From NCBI GenBank assembly GCA_031411995.1, contig JANOCD010000091.1, positions 246,072 to 310,071 on the forward strand: DNA of 64,000 nucleotides. The letters are read 5' to 3'. Within the stretch, counting starts at the first letter, position 1; each line of letters starts with the position of its first letter. Shown here in pieces: positions 43,997 to 53,384 of this stretch. This DNA comes from Rudanella sp031411995. Its GTDB lineage: Bacteria > Bacteroidota > Bacteroidia > Cytophagales > Spirosomataceae. A program made the translations under genes and the position numbers. The notes beneath the pieces are model-generated. The model saw only the letters and a list, made by a program, of their open reading frames with translations. It was not told the origin of the DNA and searched no databases.

Positions 43997-45958
43997 ATGA
44001 TCACTGATTTGCCCGTTGCGGATGCGCCTAACAATCAGTCAGTCAGTGGTGGCCCCGTTCAGTCGGCCATCACCTACGAAAAAATCCCAACTCACATCTA
44101 CGCCGATGCTAAGGCTGCCTCGCGGGCGGTGGCTCACGAAATTGCCGACCTGATTCGGCAACGGCAGGGCGAAGGCAAGCCCTGTATTCTGGGTTTGGCC
44201 ACGGGTTCGTCGCCCAAAACGGTTTATGCCGAATTGGTGCGGTTGCATCGCGAAGAAGGCCTGAGTTTCCGAAATGTGGTCTCATTCAATTTGGACGAAT
44301 ATTACCCGATGGAGCCTGATTCGCTACAAAGCTATTGGCGGTTCATGCGGGAGCAGTTGTTCGATCATGTGGATATTCCGGCCGAGAACTACCATGTTCC
44401 CGACGGCACTATTCGCTATGACCGGGTGGCCGAATTTGTGAAACAATACGAAGACAGGATTGCCGAAGCAGGCGGGCTTGATTTTCAGTTGCTTGGCATC
44501 GGTGGAAACGGCCACATTGGGTTCAACGAGCCGGGTTCGCTGGTTAATTCGCATACACGCCTGATGATGCTTGACCACTCCACGCGGGCGGCTGCATCGG
44601 TGGATTTTGGCGGACTGCCCCGCACCCCACGCAAAGCTATCACAATGGGTGTAGCCAGTATTCTGGCGGCCAAGCGCGTGGTGTTGCTGGCTTGGGGTGA
44701 GCGAAAAGCTCCTGTGTTGAAGGGGGCCGTGGAAGGCACTGTTACCGAAACCAACCCGGCTTCGTATTTGCAAACGCACCCCAACGTGCTATTTGTGATC
44801 GACGAAGCGGCTGCCTCGGAACTGACCCGGATGAAAACGCCCTGGTTAGTTGATACGGTGGTTTGGGATAATAAAATGATCAAGAAGGCGGTCACGTTCC
44901 TGTCTTTATCATTGAACAAGCCCATTCTGAAACTTACCGACCGCGACTACAACGACAACGGTATGAGTGATCTGCTGGCACAATATGGTCAGGCGTATGA
45001 CATTAACATCGACGTTTTCAACCAGTTACAGCACACCATCACGGGCTGGCCGGGTGGCAAACCCAATGCCGACGACACCAACCGGCCCGAACGGGCCCTT
45101 CCTGCCGAAAAACGCTGCCTCATTTTCAGCCCGCACCCCGACGATGATATTATTTCGATGGGGGGCACCTTCCAGCGATTGCACGATCAGGGCCACGAAG
45201 TACACGTAGGCTACCAAACCTCCGGCAACATTGCCGTAGCCGATGATGAAGCACTACGTTTTGCCGATTACGTGGTCGACTTCAACCGTCAATTTGGCAT
45301 TAAGAGTCCCGAAGCAACCCGGATTTTCCAGGATGCAGCCGCTTATCTACGGGCCAAAAAAGATAGCGAAATGGATACCGACGAGGTTCGCCATGTGAAG
45401 GGCCTGATTCGAATGGGCGAGGCCAAATCGACTTGCCGGTTTGTAGGGGTGTCTGTTGACAATGCGCACTTTATGAACATGCCATTTTACGAAACAGGCA
45501 AGGTTGAAAAGAGTCCGTTGAGCGAGGCCGACGTGAAAGTAGTGATGGACTTGATCGAGAAAATCAAGCCCCACCAAATCTATGCCGCTGGTGACCTTGC
45601 TGACCCCCACGGAACGCACAAAGTGTGTTTAGATGCCATTATGGAGGCTGTCCATCGCCTGAAACATAAGAACTATATGAAAGACTGTTGGGTCTGGTTA
45701 TACCGTGGTGCGTGGGCTGAGTGGGATGTGAGCGAGATTCAGATGGCTGTTCCAATGTCGCCTGATCAGGTGATGAAGAAGCGATTAGGCATTTTCAAAC
45801 ACCAGTCACAAAAGGACGGGGTGGTTTATCAGGGCACCGATTCGCGGGAGTTCTGGCAACGCGCCGAAGAGCGCAACCGGACCACAGCGGGCATTTATAA
45901 CCGCCTGGGTTTGGCTGAATATGAGGCAATGGAAGCTTTTGTTCGGTGGAAGTTCTGA
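43997..45958 (+). CDS. nagB: Glucosamine-6-phosphate deaminase fused to a PIG-L deacetylase domain
   Basis: A 653-residue two-domain protein. Residues about 25-280 are NagB, which turns glucosamine 6-phosphate into fructose 6-phosphate and ammonia: LGLATGSSPKTVYAEL, VSFNLDEYYPM and GIGGNGHIGFNEPGS carry the substrate loop and acid/base residues. Residues about 370-570 are a PIG-L/LmbE-type zinc deacetylase: IFSPHPDDDIISMGGTFQ and AAGDLADPHGTHKVCLDAIM hold the metal ligands. The fusion could deacetylate and deaminate an amino sugar in one polypeptide (inference); such fusions are common in Bacteroidota. Its stop is 6 bases before the epimerase gene. Confidence 0.93.
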   Translation: MITDLPVADAPNNQSVSGGPVQSAITYEKIPTHIYADAKAASRAVAHEIADLIRQRQGEGKPCILGLATGSSPKTVYAELVRLHREEGLSFRNVVSFNLDEYYPMEPDSLQSYWRFMREQLFDHVDIPAENYHVPDGTIRYDRVAEFVKQYEDRIAEAGGLDFQLLGIGGNGHIGFNEPGSLVNSHTRLMMLDHSTRAAASVDFGGLPRTPRKAITMGVASILAAKRVVLLAWGERKAPVLKGAVEGTVTETNPASYLQTHPNVLFVIDEAAASELTRMKTPWLVDTVVWDNKMIKKAVTFLSLSLNKPILKLTDRDYNDNGMSDLLAQYGQAYDINIDVFNQLQHTITGWPGGKPNADDTNRPERALPAEKRCLIFSPHPDDDIISMGGTFQRLHDQGHEVHVGYQTSGNIAVADDEALRFADYVVDFNRQFGIKSPEATRIFQDAAAYLRAKKDSEMDTDEVRHVKGLIRMGEAKSTCRFVGVSVDNAHFMNMPFYETGKVEKSPLSEADVKVVMDLIEKIKPHQIYAAGDLADPHGTHKVCLDAIMEAVHRLKHKNYMKDCWVWLYRGAWAEWDVSEIQMAVPMSPDQVMKKRLGIFKHQSQKDGVVYQGTDSREFWQRAEERNRTTAGIYNRLGLAEYEAMEAFVRWKF

Positions 45959-45964
45959 GGAACC

Positions 45965-46843
45965 ATGCTTACAAACGACTTTCTTTCTGTTTCGATTCGT
46001 CCGCAGGGGGCAGAATTGACTTCTATTGTTTACAAACCCACCCAAACGGAACATCTTTGGCAGGGCGATCCGGCGGTGTGGGGATGGCACGCGCCAAACC
46101 TGTTTCCGGTGGTGGGTGGTTGCCTGAACAATCAGATTCTGGTCGATGGTGTGGCCTACCCGATGGGGCGGCATGGGTTTGCGCGGCAGTCGGTGTTTGC
46201 GTTGGTAGAACAAACAGAAACCTGCGCCCGCTTTGCCCTGACCGATTCCGACGAAACTCACAAAGCGTTTCCATATCGGTTTTTGTTCGAGATAGAATAT
46301 GCGCTGAACGATAACGCTTTATCAGTCACATACCGCGTTCGCAATACCGACGACAAAACGGTTTTCTTCTCGGTGGGGGCGCATCCGGCATTCAATGTAC
46401 CGTTTCATAACGTGCCGTTCGGATCGGGAGAGGAATACGAAGATTATTGGCTTGAATTTGAGCAGGATGAACCACTGATGACTCACCTACTTTCGAAAGA
46501 CGGCTATTTTACGGGTGAAACCCAGCCCATTCCGATGCAGGGAAACCGCCTGCCGCTTACCAAACACCTGTTCGATCAGGACGCGCTGGTGATCAAAAAT
46601 TTACGGTCGCGGGCGGTCACTATCCGTGGCAAAAACCACGACCGGGCCGTAACAGTATCGTTTGATGGGTTTCCGTATTTGGGTTTGTGGGCCAAGCCGG
46701 GTGCGCCGTTTGTGTGCATCGAACCCTGGCTTGGTTGCGCCGATTCGGTTGGCGAACCCGTTGAATTTGCCCGGAAAGAACTGATTCAGCAGGTGGAAGC
46801 GGGTGGTGTGTTTGAGGCTACGTTTGTAGCGCGGTTTTCCTAA
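45965..46843 (+). CDS. Aldose 1-epimerase family protein
   Basis: A 292-residue protein of the GalM/LacX beta-sandwich fold that interconverts sugar anomers. Features are SIRPQGAELTSIVYKPTQTE, YPMGRHGFARQSVF (substrate His), FSVGAHPAFNVPF and the C-terminal FVCIEPWLGCADS with the catalytic Glu. Lying 6 bases after the amino-sugar deaminase, it may act on the same sugar pool. The exact substrate cannot be read. Confidence 0.88.
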   Translation: MLTNDFLSVSIRPQGAELTSIVYKPTQTEHLWQGDPAVWGWHAPNLFPVVGGCLNNQILVDGVAYPMGRHGFARQSVFALVEQTETCARFALTDSDETHKAFPYRFLFEIEYALNDNALSVTYRVRNTDDKTVFFSVGAHPAFNVPFHNVPFGSGEEYEDYWLEFEQDEPLMTHLLSKDGYFTGETQPIPMQGNRLPLTKHLFDQDALVIKNLRSRAVTIRGKNHDRAVTVSFDGFPYLGLWAKPGAPFVCIEPWLGCADSVGEPVEFARKELIQQVEAGGVFEATFVARFS

Positions 46844-46849
46844 ACCGCA

Positions 46850-46889
46850 AGTCGGGCATCAGCAATAACTGTTTTGCTGATGCCCGACT
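46850..46889. terminator. Shared hairpin between converging genes
   Basis: A 16-bp perfect stem (46850-46865 with 46874-46889) whose 5' arm begins AGTCGGGCATCAGCAA, loop TAACTGTT. It separates the epimerase (+) from the M43 protease (-). No T run on either strand. Confidence 0.75.
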
Positions 46890-46916
46890 CGCAGTTTAAA
46901 AATAATCAACTGTACC

Positions 46917-47918
46917 TTATTGAACAGTTATGAACCCCCGACGGGCACCATCGGAGGCAAACAGGGCACGGGTGCGAGTCCGCTGACCCGTGGTGAACAT
47001 ATACATACAGTCATCTTCGGTGTAGTCCATGTAGTTCATGGTCATAAGCGTGTTGGCGCATCGCACCGTTGGGAACGCCGGACAGCCATATGTGGGCTGG
47101 TCAGAATCAGGGGTATCGGCAACCTGATCGTCGATGCCACAACCGCCATCTCCCCAAATGTGGCGCAGGTTGAGCCAATGCCCAATTTCGTGAGTTGCCG
47201 TGCGGCCACCATCGTAGGGGGCTTCGAGGTAGCCCGTATTGCCAAAGTACGGTGCGGCAATCACAACGCCGTCGGTGGCTGCTTTGCCACCGGGGAACTG
47301 GGCATAGCCTAAAATGCCCCCACCAATGTTACAGACCCAAATGTTCAGGAAACGCGACGGGTCTTGCGCTGCCACCCCACCCCGACGCGGAAGTTTCATG
47401 GCATCGTTTGTTCCCCATTCCACTACCGAAGAGGCCGTTCTGTCAACAGAAGCGAGGGTGAACTGCACCTGTAGATTCGATACGAAGGGCGAAAACAAGC
47501 CGGGAGTCTGGCTCGCGTCGGTGTTTGTGGCCGAAAAGTCACGGTTTAATACGTCAATCTGTGACTGAATCTGCTGTAGACTGATGTTCTCCCGTGTATC
47601 GTTGACATTGTAAATGACGTGAACCACCACCGGAATAGTAACGATGCCATCGTAGGGCGTTGAGCCGCCCCCACCTGGTTTACGGTTGTTGGCGGCAAAC
47701 TTACGGGCGTGTTCGTCGATGTCTTTAATCTTTTTGGCGAGGCTCGGATCATCGGCCAAATTCTTGTTTAACACGTCCATCGTGGCGCAGGAACGTCCTT
47801 TGCCGTTTCGGGCCTGCCCATTTAATCCGTCACTCTCGCTGTGCAAAGAGGGATCGAGGCACGACGTTACACTATAAAGCGTGGTCAGCGTGGCAATCGC
47901 TAATAGTAGTTTTTTCAT
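46917..47918 (-). CDS. M43 (pappalysin-type) zinc metalloprotease lipoprotein
   Basis: A 333-residue secreted protease. The N-terminus MKKLLLAIATLTTLYSVTSC ends in a lipobox Cys. The metzincin zinc motif is THEIGHWLNLRHIWGDGGCG (HExxHxxxxxH), with the Met-turn in MTMNYMDYTEDDCMYMFT. Conserved Cys residues typical of the M43B group follow the zinc motif. It is predicted to be surface-attached and may degrade host or environmental protein. Single gene on the minus strand. Confidence 0.92.
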   Translation of the reverse strand: MKKLLLAIATLTTLYSVTSCLDPSLHSESDGLNGQARNGKGRSCATMDVLNKNLADDPSLAKKIKDIDEHARKFAANNRKPGGGGSTPYDGIVTIPVVVHVIYNVNDTRENISLQQIQSQIDVLNRDFSATNTDASQTPGLFSPFVSNLQVQFTLASVDRTASSVVEWGTNDAMKLPRRGGVAAQDPSRFLNIWVCNIGGGILGYAQFPGGKAATDGVVIAAPYFGNTGYLEAPYDGGRTATHEIGHWLNLRHIWGDGGCGIDDQVADTPDSDQPTYGCPAFPTVRCANTLMTMNYMDYTEDDCMYMFTTGQRTRTRALFASDGARRGFITVQ

Positions 47919-48181
47919 GTGTTTGTTGGTTTGTGTATCGGGAAAAACTTATCCGGTTAATAGACGGACAATATATGCGTATTTATCGCTATCCGCAAAT
48001 TCGGGGGAAGAAGCTCAATTGGGGGATAGAATCTGAATCAGAAGCAAATGACTGATAAATAGGTAAGTGGTCCGAAAGGTGAACGAGCGATAAACTGTTT
48101 ATAAAAAAAATGCCCATCCGTGAACCTTCATGTACTTCTTACAGTTTTCAGTATCAAACAGTTAGGGGTGTAAAATCACGG

Positions 48182-48209
48182 AGCCTGGTCAGAGCAATTT
48201 GACCAGGCT
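48182..48209. terminator. Hairpin after the outer-membrane receptor gene
   Basis: AGCCTGGTCA (48182-48191) pairs with TGACCAGGCT (48200-48209), 8-base loop. It lies just after the stop of the minus-strand gene at 48217. A T run (TTTTG) is present only on the plus strand side. Confidence 0.65.
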
Positions 48210-48216
48210 TTTGTGT

Positions 48217-50655
48217 TTATCGACTGCCTTTGGAATCGTCGTTGCTGATTTTTTTACTTTGCTTGCCCCCCGCGCTCATCTGTCCGAACCGATAACTAAA
48301 TGTTAGCCGAACGGCCCGGTTTACCATCGCCATGCGGTTTTCCGACGTGAAACTCGGTGCCGACATCTGACTTGTGATGCGTACAAACCGATTGAAGGGG
48401 TTATTGACGTTGAGTGTCAAGGTGGCTTTTTTGTCCCAGAACTCCTTTTTAGCCGCCATCCCGTAGTAATACCAACCCGAATTAATGCCCTGCAAACTCA
48501 CATAGCCGTTGTTCACATAAGCATTTAGCTGTATCGTATAATTCTTTGGCAATTTGTAGCTTATGTCAGGTCCAATCCCCATCACCCAACCCGAGTTGCT
48601 TTGTTGCAGGGCCACACTCGTCAGCGAAATATAGGTCATTTCGGCGTTCACGCTCACGTTCATTTTCTTGTTGGGCTGTGCGCTCACATTCATATTCAGG
48701 CCATAACTGGCATTGCGGCCAATATTCAGCGGGGTAGTCAGGGCCACGCCATTGGCATCCACTGTTGCCAGCCACTCAATGGAGTTGTTGGTTTGCCGCC
48801 AAAAAGTCGAGGCATTGAGCGAGAATCCCTTGTCGTTGAACGTACTATACGAAAATTCGGTGGCGTGTGTTAGTTCCGGGCGTAAATAGGGGTTGCCAGT
48901 CTGAACGTTTTTGGAGTCGCTGTAATTTTTGAACGGATTCAGATACCAGATCATCGGGCGCGAAATGCGTTGGGTGTAAGCGGCCTTGAACGTATGCTTT
49001 TTATTGACCGTTTTCGAGATAGTCAGGCTGGGCACGAAGTTGCCATACTGACTGCTGAACCGGGTGTTGGTGGTGATAAAATCGCCGTCGATGAGCGTGC
49101 GTTCGTAGCGGAGACCGACCGTGGTGGCCCACTTTCTTTTGGTGTCAAACTTCAACGAACCATAACCTGAAAACACCCGCTGAATATAGCTGAACTCGTT
49201 GGAGCGGGCCGGATCGAAAACGTAATCCTGCTCAAGGCCCGATAGCGATTGGTTGATCACAGACTCGCTCCCAATGAACCGCTGAATGGTTTTGGCCCCG
49301 ACCTCCACCCGCAAATTGGCCGAATCGCGAAGTTTATACGGATTTACATAATCAGTTTGGAACGTGAACTCGTTGTTGCGGCTGAGGTTGACCGTATTTT
49401 CGAGGTAGGAGGGACGCTCCGCAGACCCCTGAAACTGGTTGATGGTATAGTAATAATTATCGGGCATGTAGCTGTACTGCGAGAGGAACGAAAACTCCTT
49501 GTCGGGTTTCTTGAACGAGCGGGTCCAGCCGAGGTTGAACTCCCCATTGCCATAGGGATTTCGGAAGGCAATATCGCGTCGGGAGTCCTCCAGTACCTGC
49601 CCGCTGGGATTGGTTAAACGGTTGGATAAAGTGCTGTTGTTGGGGAAGTTGCCGCCCCAGACGTTGGCCGAAAAATTCAGTCGGTTCAGCGAATCAGGGT
49701 CATAATCGAAACTCAACGAGCCGTAGCCACCTGTGCCGCTATTGTCGGCTTTGCTACGCTGGGTTAAGGTGTTCACAGGTTGGCCATCCACGAGTGTCGT
49801 TCGGATGCTCTCGCTTTCGCGGATGTTGCGGAAGGTATAAACATCGCCCGATGCGGCCAACCCAATCTTTCCCTGCTTCACATTGAGGTTGCCGCCCAGC
49901 GAACTGTTGAAATTACCCCCCGTGGCGTTCACCGTGCCGTTGGTGCCCTGCAATTGCTTTTTGGTAATGATGTTGATCACCCCCGCCGAACCTTCCGCGT
50001 CGTATTTGGCTCCCGGACTCGTGATCACCTCTACTGATTTAATGATATTGGCGGGCATCTGTTTCAGGGCATCGGCCAAATTTCGGGCCATAATGCTCGA
50101 CGGTTTGCCGTTCACCAACACCTTAATGTTGCTACTGCCGCGCATTTTCACGTTTCCATCCAGGTCGACCATCAGCATGGGCACTTTGCGTAACACATCG
50201 GCAGCGGTGCCGCCCGTGTTGGTGGCATCCACTTCGGCATTGTAAACGAGTTTGTCGCCTTTGTCTTCCACGAGTGGGCGTTGCGCTGTTACCACCACTT
50301 CTTTCAGGTTTTTTGAGTCGGGCCGCAACATGACTGATCCCAAATCGACCGTTGGCCGTTCGGCGGTGAAGCTGGCGTTGGCAAGGGTTTTTGTCTGATA
50401 TCCCACAAAGGAGATAAGCACCTGATAGACCCCTGCCGGAATATTGTCGAGCGCGAATGCACCCGTTTCGTCAGAAGTGCCGCCCGTTTGAATTTTCTTT
50501 TCGGCGTTGATTACCGCAACGGTGGCGTAAGGAACGGCTTTGCGGGTTGTGGAGTCGGTGATGGTGCCAATCAGTTTACCAGAGTTGGTCGATTGAGCAA
50601 ATGAACTAAACGAGCCGAGTGCCAACACGAGCAGGCAGGCGGAAAAGTTTTTCAT
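48217..50655 (-). CDS. TonB-receptor-like outer-membrane barrel with carboxypeptidase-regulatory domain
   Basis: An 812-residue outer-membrane protein. I chose the ATG at 50655, giving signal peptide MKNFSACLLVLALGSFSSFA. Residues about 25-110 are a CarboxypepD_reg-like domain (GKLIGTITDSTTRKAVPYAT, AGVYQVLISFVGYQTKTL). A plug-like domain follows (EVVVTAQRPLVEDKGDKLVY, SVEVITSPGAKYDAEGSAGV), then a large barrel with aromatic-rich strands. It resembles the outer-membrane beta-barrel family allied to TonB receptors; no TonB box is evident and the ligand is unknown. Four residues from the end are Lys/Gly/Ser-rich rather than the usual terminal aromatic. Confidence 0.9.
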   Translation of the reverse strand: MKNFSACLLVLALGSFSSFAQSTNSGKLIGTITDSTTRKAVPYATVAVINAEKKIQTGGTSDETGAFALDNIPAGVYQVLISFVGYQTKTLANASFTAERPTVDLGSVMLRPDSKNLKEVVVTAQRPLVEDKGDKLVYNAEVDATNTGGTAADVLRKVPMLMVDLDGNVKMRGSSNIKVLVNGKPSSIMARNLADALKQMPANIIKSVEVITSPGAKYDAEGSAGVINIITKKQLQGTNGTVNATGGNFNSSLGGNLNVKQGKIGLAASGDVYTFRNIRESESIRTTLVDGQPVNTLTQRSKADNSGTGGYGSLSFDYDPDSLNRLNFSANVWGGNFPNNSTLSNRLTNPSGQVLEDSRRDIAFRNPYGNGEFNLGWTRSFKKPDKEFSFLSQYSYMPDNYYYTINQFQGSAERPSYLENTVNLSRNNEFTFQTDYVNPYKLRDSANLRVEVGAKTIQRFIGSESVINQSLSGLEQDYVFDPARSNEFSYIQRVFSGYGSLKFDTKRKWATTVGLRYERTLIDGDFITTNTRFSSQYGNFVPSLTISKTVNKKHTFKAAYTQRISRPMIWYLNPFKNYSDSKNVQTGNPYLRPELTHATEFSYSTFNDKGFSLNASTFWRQTNNSIEWLATVDANGVALTTPLNIGRNASYGLNMNVSAQPNKKMNVSVNAEMTYISLTSVALQQSNSGWVMGIGPDISYKLPKNYTIQLNAYVNNGYVSLQGINSGWYYYGMAAKKEFWDKKATLTLNVNNPFNRFVRITSQMSAPSFTSENRMAMVNRAVRLTFSYRFGQMSAGGKQSKKISNDDSKGSR

Positions 50656-50685
50656 GGAGATTCGGTTGGAACTGTGTGACGTTTG

Positions 50686-50693
50686 CAAAAGTA
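50686..50693 (-). promoter_or_regulatory. -7 box for the outer-membrane receptor gene
   Basis: On the minus strand the bases read TACTTTTG (TAnnTTTG), 31 bases before the chosen start codon. No convincing -33 box was found at the expected spacing. Confidence 0.45.
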
Positions 50694-50761
50694 GAGCGTG
50701 GCAACAATACCCCCGACACTGTTACGAATCTTTAACAATCTTTTACAATAATGTACCACAC

Positions 50762-51223
50762 TTACTCATCACCCTGTCCCAAAACCTGCCAAATCAGGTC
50801 CGACTCGTAGCCTTTGCTCAGGGCATACCGCACCAGTTTCTGTTTCAACACCAGTGGGTTGTCATCCCGAAGCGACAATCGTTTTTTGTCTAATAAAGTA
50901 GTGAGGGTTTGGCGGTAATCGTCGGGCGCGATTTCTTTCATGGCCTGTTCGAGATTATAGCCTGCAATGCCGCGCTGTTGCAGGTGCTGCCGAATCTTGC
51001 GTTTTCCCCAGTGTTTCACCCGAAATTTGCCACCCGCAAACGACTTTGCAAATCGTTCTTCGTTCAGATAATTTTGAGTAATAAGTTCCGCAATAACTTC
51101 CTCGGCATCATCGCCATAAATGTCCCATTCGTTGAGCCGGTCGCGAACTTCCTGTTGGGTTCGTTCCTGATAGGCGCAAAACGAAGCGGCTTTGCGAAGA
51201 GCATCTTTGAGGTATTGGGTCAT
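50762..51223 (-). CDS. recX: Regulatory protein RecX
   Basis: A 153-residue all-helical protein that inhibits RecA filament growth. I chose the ATG at 51223 (MTQYLKDALRKAASFCAYQE). The family repeat pattern is clear: ERTQQEVRDRLNEW, VIAELITQNYLNEERFAKSF and FRVKHWGKRKIRQHLQQRGI. recA is not next to it in this window. It stands alone on the minus strand between two outer-membrane protein genes. Confidence 0.92.
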   Translation of the reverse strand: MTQYLKDALRKAASFCAYQERTQQEVRDRLNEWDIYGDDAEEVIAELITQNYLNEERFAKSFAGGKFRVKHWGKRKIRQHLQQRGIAGYNLEQAMKEIAPDDYRQTLTTLLDKKRLSLRDDNPLVLKQKLVRYALSKGYESDLIWQVLGQGDE

Positions 51224-51327
51224 GGAATTCGTATCGTGGACGAGTGCGCCCACCCGGTTTCAATCCGCGTGTTTTGACGGACGGAGCTATTTCAGAACAA
51301 AAATAGCGGGCGAAAGGCTCCTGTTTG

Positions 51328-52245
51328 TCAAAACTTGAACCCCAATTCCAGAGAGACCATCCGGTTGCGCACCGTTAAATCTTTGGGACGGGCAATTTCC
51401 AGCAAACCCCGCTGGTAGGTTACGCCGACGTTGAGCGCGTTGGTGCCGTTTAGCCCAAATTGAATGCCCCCGCCGAGGAGCCATGCGGCATCGGCAAAAC
51501 CAAACTGACGCTTGGTTCCGTCGCGCTGGGCCACCTGATAATAGGCGTTAGTGGAGGGCGTGAGGGCTTTTTCGGCTAATTTCACGTCCAGCACACCGCC
51601 CGTTTGAATGTAGAGTCGCGAGGTGGGGAAGAGGTTGTTGGCGAACAACTTAACCGTGAGTGGAACCTGCACATATTGCAAATTATAGACTCCTTCTTTC
51701 ACGGGTGCGCCCGGATTCCAGCGTGTTTCGCCATAGGAGCCGGGAATTCGGTAGCCAACTCGCTTGATTGTGTACCACAACCCCGAACTAAAAGCGTAAC
51801 GATCTTTGAAGAAAAAATAGTCGAGCGAAACGCCCACACTGGGCCTGACGGTCGCTCCGTTGGTGGCAAAGCCTGCATAATTACCCGCCCCTTCTACCAC
51901 ATTGACAGCGGCATTGGGCGCGAATCGCAAACTCATTTCGATCAGGTGGCTCGGACGTTCGTAGTCAGGATAAGCATCGCTGCGCGATTGCTGGTATTCC
52001 TTATCAATACTGGTCTTTTTTCGACGTTTGCGGAGGGGTTTTTCGTCGTAAACCACCGTTGCCCGCTCCGTAGGGGCAGCAACTTGTGGGTTGTTATAAT
52101 CACTGCCCAGAATCTTGCGAAAACGTCGTTCGGTTACGCGGGCAGTGGCGTAATCGTTGGTAGATGTTTGCCGGAACTGCGCCCACGACTCGGAGGTCAG
52201 GGTGGTCAAGACCAAAATCAGGGTCAGGGCTGCAACTTTTTTCAT
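51328..52245 (-). CDS. Outer-membrane beta-barrel protein
   Basis: A 305-residue exported barrel. I chose the ATG at 52245, giving signal peptide MKKVAALTLILVLTTLTSES and a cut after WAQ. An Arg/Lys-rich, disordered N-terminal segment (KPLRKRRKKTSIDKEYQQSR) precedes eight or so strands (LIEMSLRFAPNAAVNV, SVGVSLDYFFFKDRYAFSSG, QVPLTVKLFANN) and a terminal strand MVSLELGFKF. It resembles PorT-like/OMP_b-brl_2 proteins. Function unknown; the basic linker is unusual for this class. Confidence 0.8.
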   Translation of the reverse strand: MKKVAALTLILVLTTLTSESWAQFRQTSTNDYATARVTERRFRKILGSDYNNPQVAAPTERATVVYDEKPLRKRRKKTSIDKEYQQSRSDAYPDYERPSHLIEMSLRFAPNAAVNVVEGAGNYAGFATNGATVRPSVGVSLDYFFFKDRYAFSSGLWYTIKRVGYRIPGSYGETRWNPGAPVKEGVYNLQYVQVPLTVKLFANNLFPTSRLYIQTGGVLDVKLAEKALTPSTNAYYQVAQRDGTKRQFGFADAAWLLGGGIQFGLNGTNALNVGVTYQRGLLEIARPKDLTVRNRMVSLELGFKF

Positions 52246-52388
52246 AAATTTGTACGTTTTCAAGATGGGGAACAGTTCACGTCGATTGAATGGTGTATAA
52301 TCCATTCTCCACTAACAAGTCTTTGACAAAATAACCGTTGAATGGATTAGTGCAGTTTCTGCTCGAAAACCATTCTTTTCACAATACA

Positions 52389-53384
52389 ATGCGCTTTTCA
52401 GGTGCCCTGTGTGGGCTACTCACTGTTCTTCTGCTCAACTCCTGTGCCAAAACCAACGAGATTCCTCTCGATAGGCTCGATCAGGCACTTTTTGCCGCTA
52501 AATCGCCCGAACAGATTCGGGCATTTCTGGCTAAAAACCCCACTATCACGCAACTGTATTTGCGCCCCGATGAATCTGTTTCGATGGATAGTCTGGTGGC
52601 CGATTTATACCATCGGGTTAACGACCCCGAACTGAACGTATTGTATAAGCAGGTGCAGGATGAGTTTCCGGCGGAGCACAGCGAACTCGCTCAACAATTG
52701 GGCGAAGCCTTCCTCAACATCAAAAAAGCATATCCTGATTTTAAGGCTCCCCGTGTTGTAACAATGGCAACGGGTTTCATGGGGCCTGATATGATCGTGA
52801 CGGATAGCCTGATTGTGATCGGATTGGATTATTTCGTGGGGCCAAAAGCCAAATACCGCCCGCGTGGCCCGGAGTTTCCACAGTACATTTTACGCCGGTA
52901 TGCTAAAGGATACATCGCGCCCTCAGTGGTTTTTGCCCTGGGTGACAAATACAACGCAACCGAAGCGTCGGACCGCGCAACGGCGGACCAAACGATGCTG
53001 GCTGATATGGTGTATTATGGTAAAGGGTTTGTGTTTACCAAGGCGATGATGCCCGAAGTTGCCGACAGCCTGATTATTGGCTACTCGGATCAGCAACTCA
53101 CCGAAACATACAACGCCCAGGATTTAGTGTGGGCGCATTTTATTGATAAACAGTTGCTCTACGAAACTCGACCCGACGTGAAAGAACGCTACATAAACGA
53201 GCGGCCTTTTACGGCGGAAGTCGGGTCGCGCTGCCCCGGTGCCATTGGCCGCTGGGTGGGCTGGCGCATTGTAGGGCGTTATTTTGATAAACAAACCAAC
53301 CCCAGTATCACCGACCTGATGGCCAACGCCGATGCGAAAAAGCTGTTTCAGGAATCGGGATATAAGGGGCAGAAAGAACAATAA
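52389..53384 (+). CDS. gldB: GldB-type gliding motility lipoprotein
   Basis: A 331-residue lipoprotein. I chose the ATG at 52389, giving MRFSGALCGLLTVLLLNSCA with a lipobox Cys. The body matches the GldB family: VVTMATGFMGPDMIVTDSLI, GPEFPQYILRRYAKGYIAPS, LADMVYYGKGFVFTKAMMPE, LVWAHFIDKQLLYET and CPGAIGRWVGWRIVGRYFDK. GldB is required for gliding in Flavobacterium johnsoniae. gldC, its usual neighbour there, is not seen here. The stop overlaps the next start by one base. Confidence 0.85.
   Translation: MRFSGALCGLLTVLLLNSCAKTNEIPLDRLDQALFAAKSPEQIRAFLAKNPTITQLYLRPDESVSMDSLVADLYHRVNDPELNVLYKQVQDEFPAEHSELAQQLGEAFLNIKKAYPDFKAPRVVTMATGFMGPDMIVTDSLIVIGLDYFVGPKAKYRPRGPEFPQYILRRYAKGYIAPSVVFALGDKYNATEASDRATADQTMLADMVYYGKGFVFTKAMMPEVADSLIIGYSDQQLTETYNAQDLVWAHFIDKQLLYETRPDVKERYINERPFTAEVGSRCPGAIGRWVGWRIVGRYFDKQTNPSITDLMANADAKKLFQESGYKGQKEQ

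Noticed and set aside
49249..49617. Plus-strand open frames within the outer-membrane receptor gene
   Set aside because: Shadows of the minus-strand barrel; no start context or family features.
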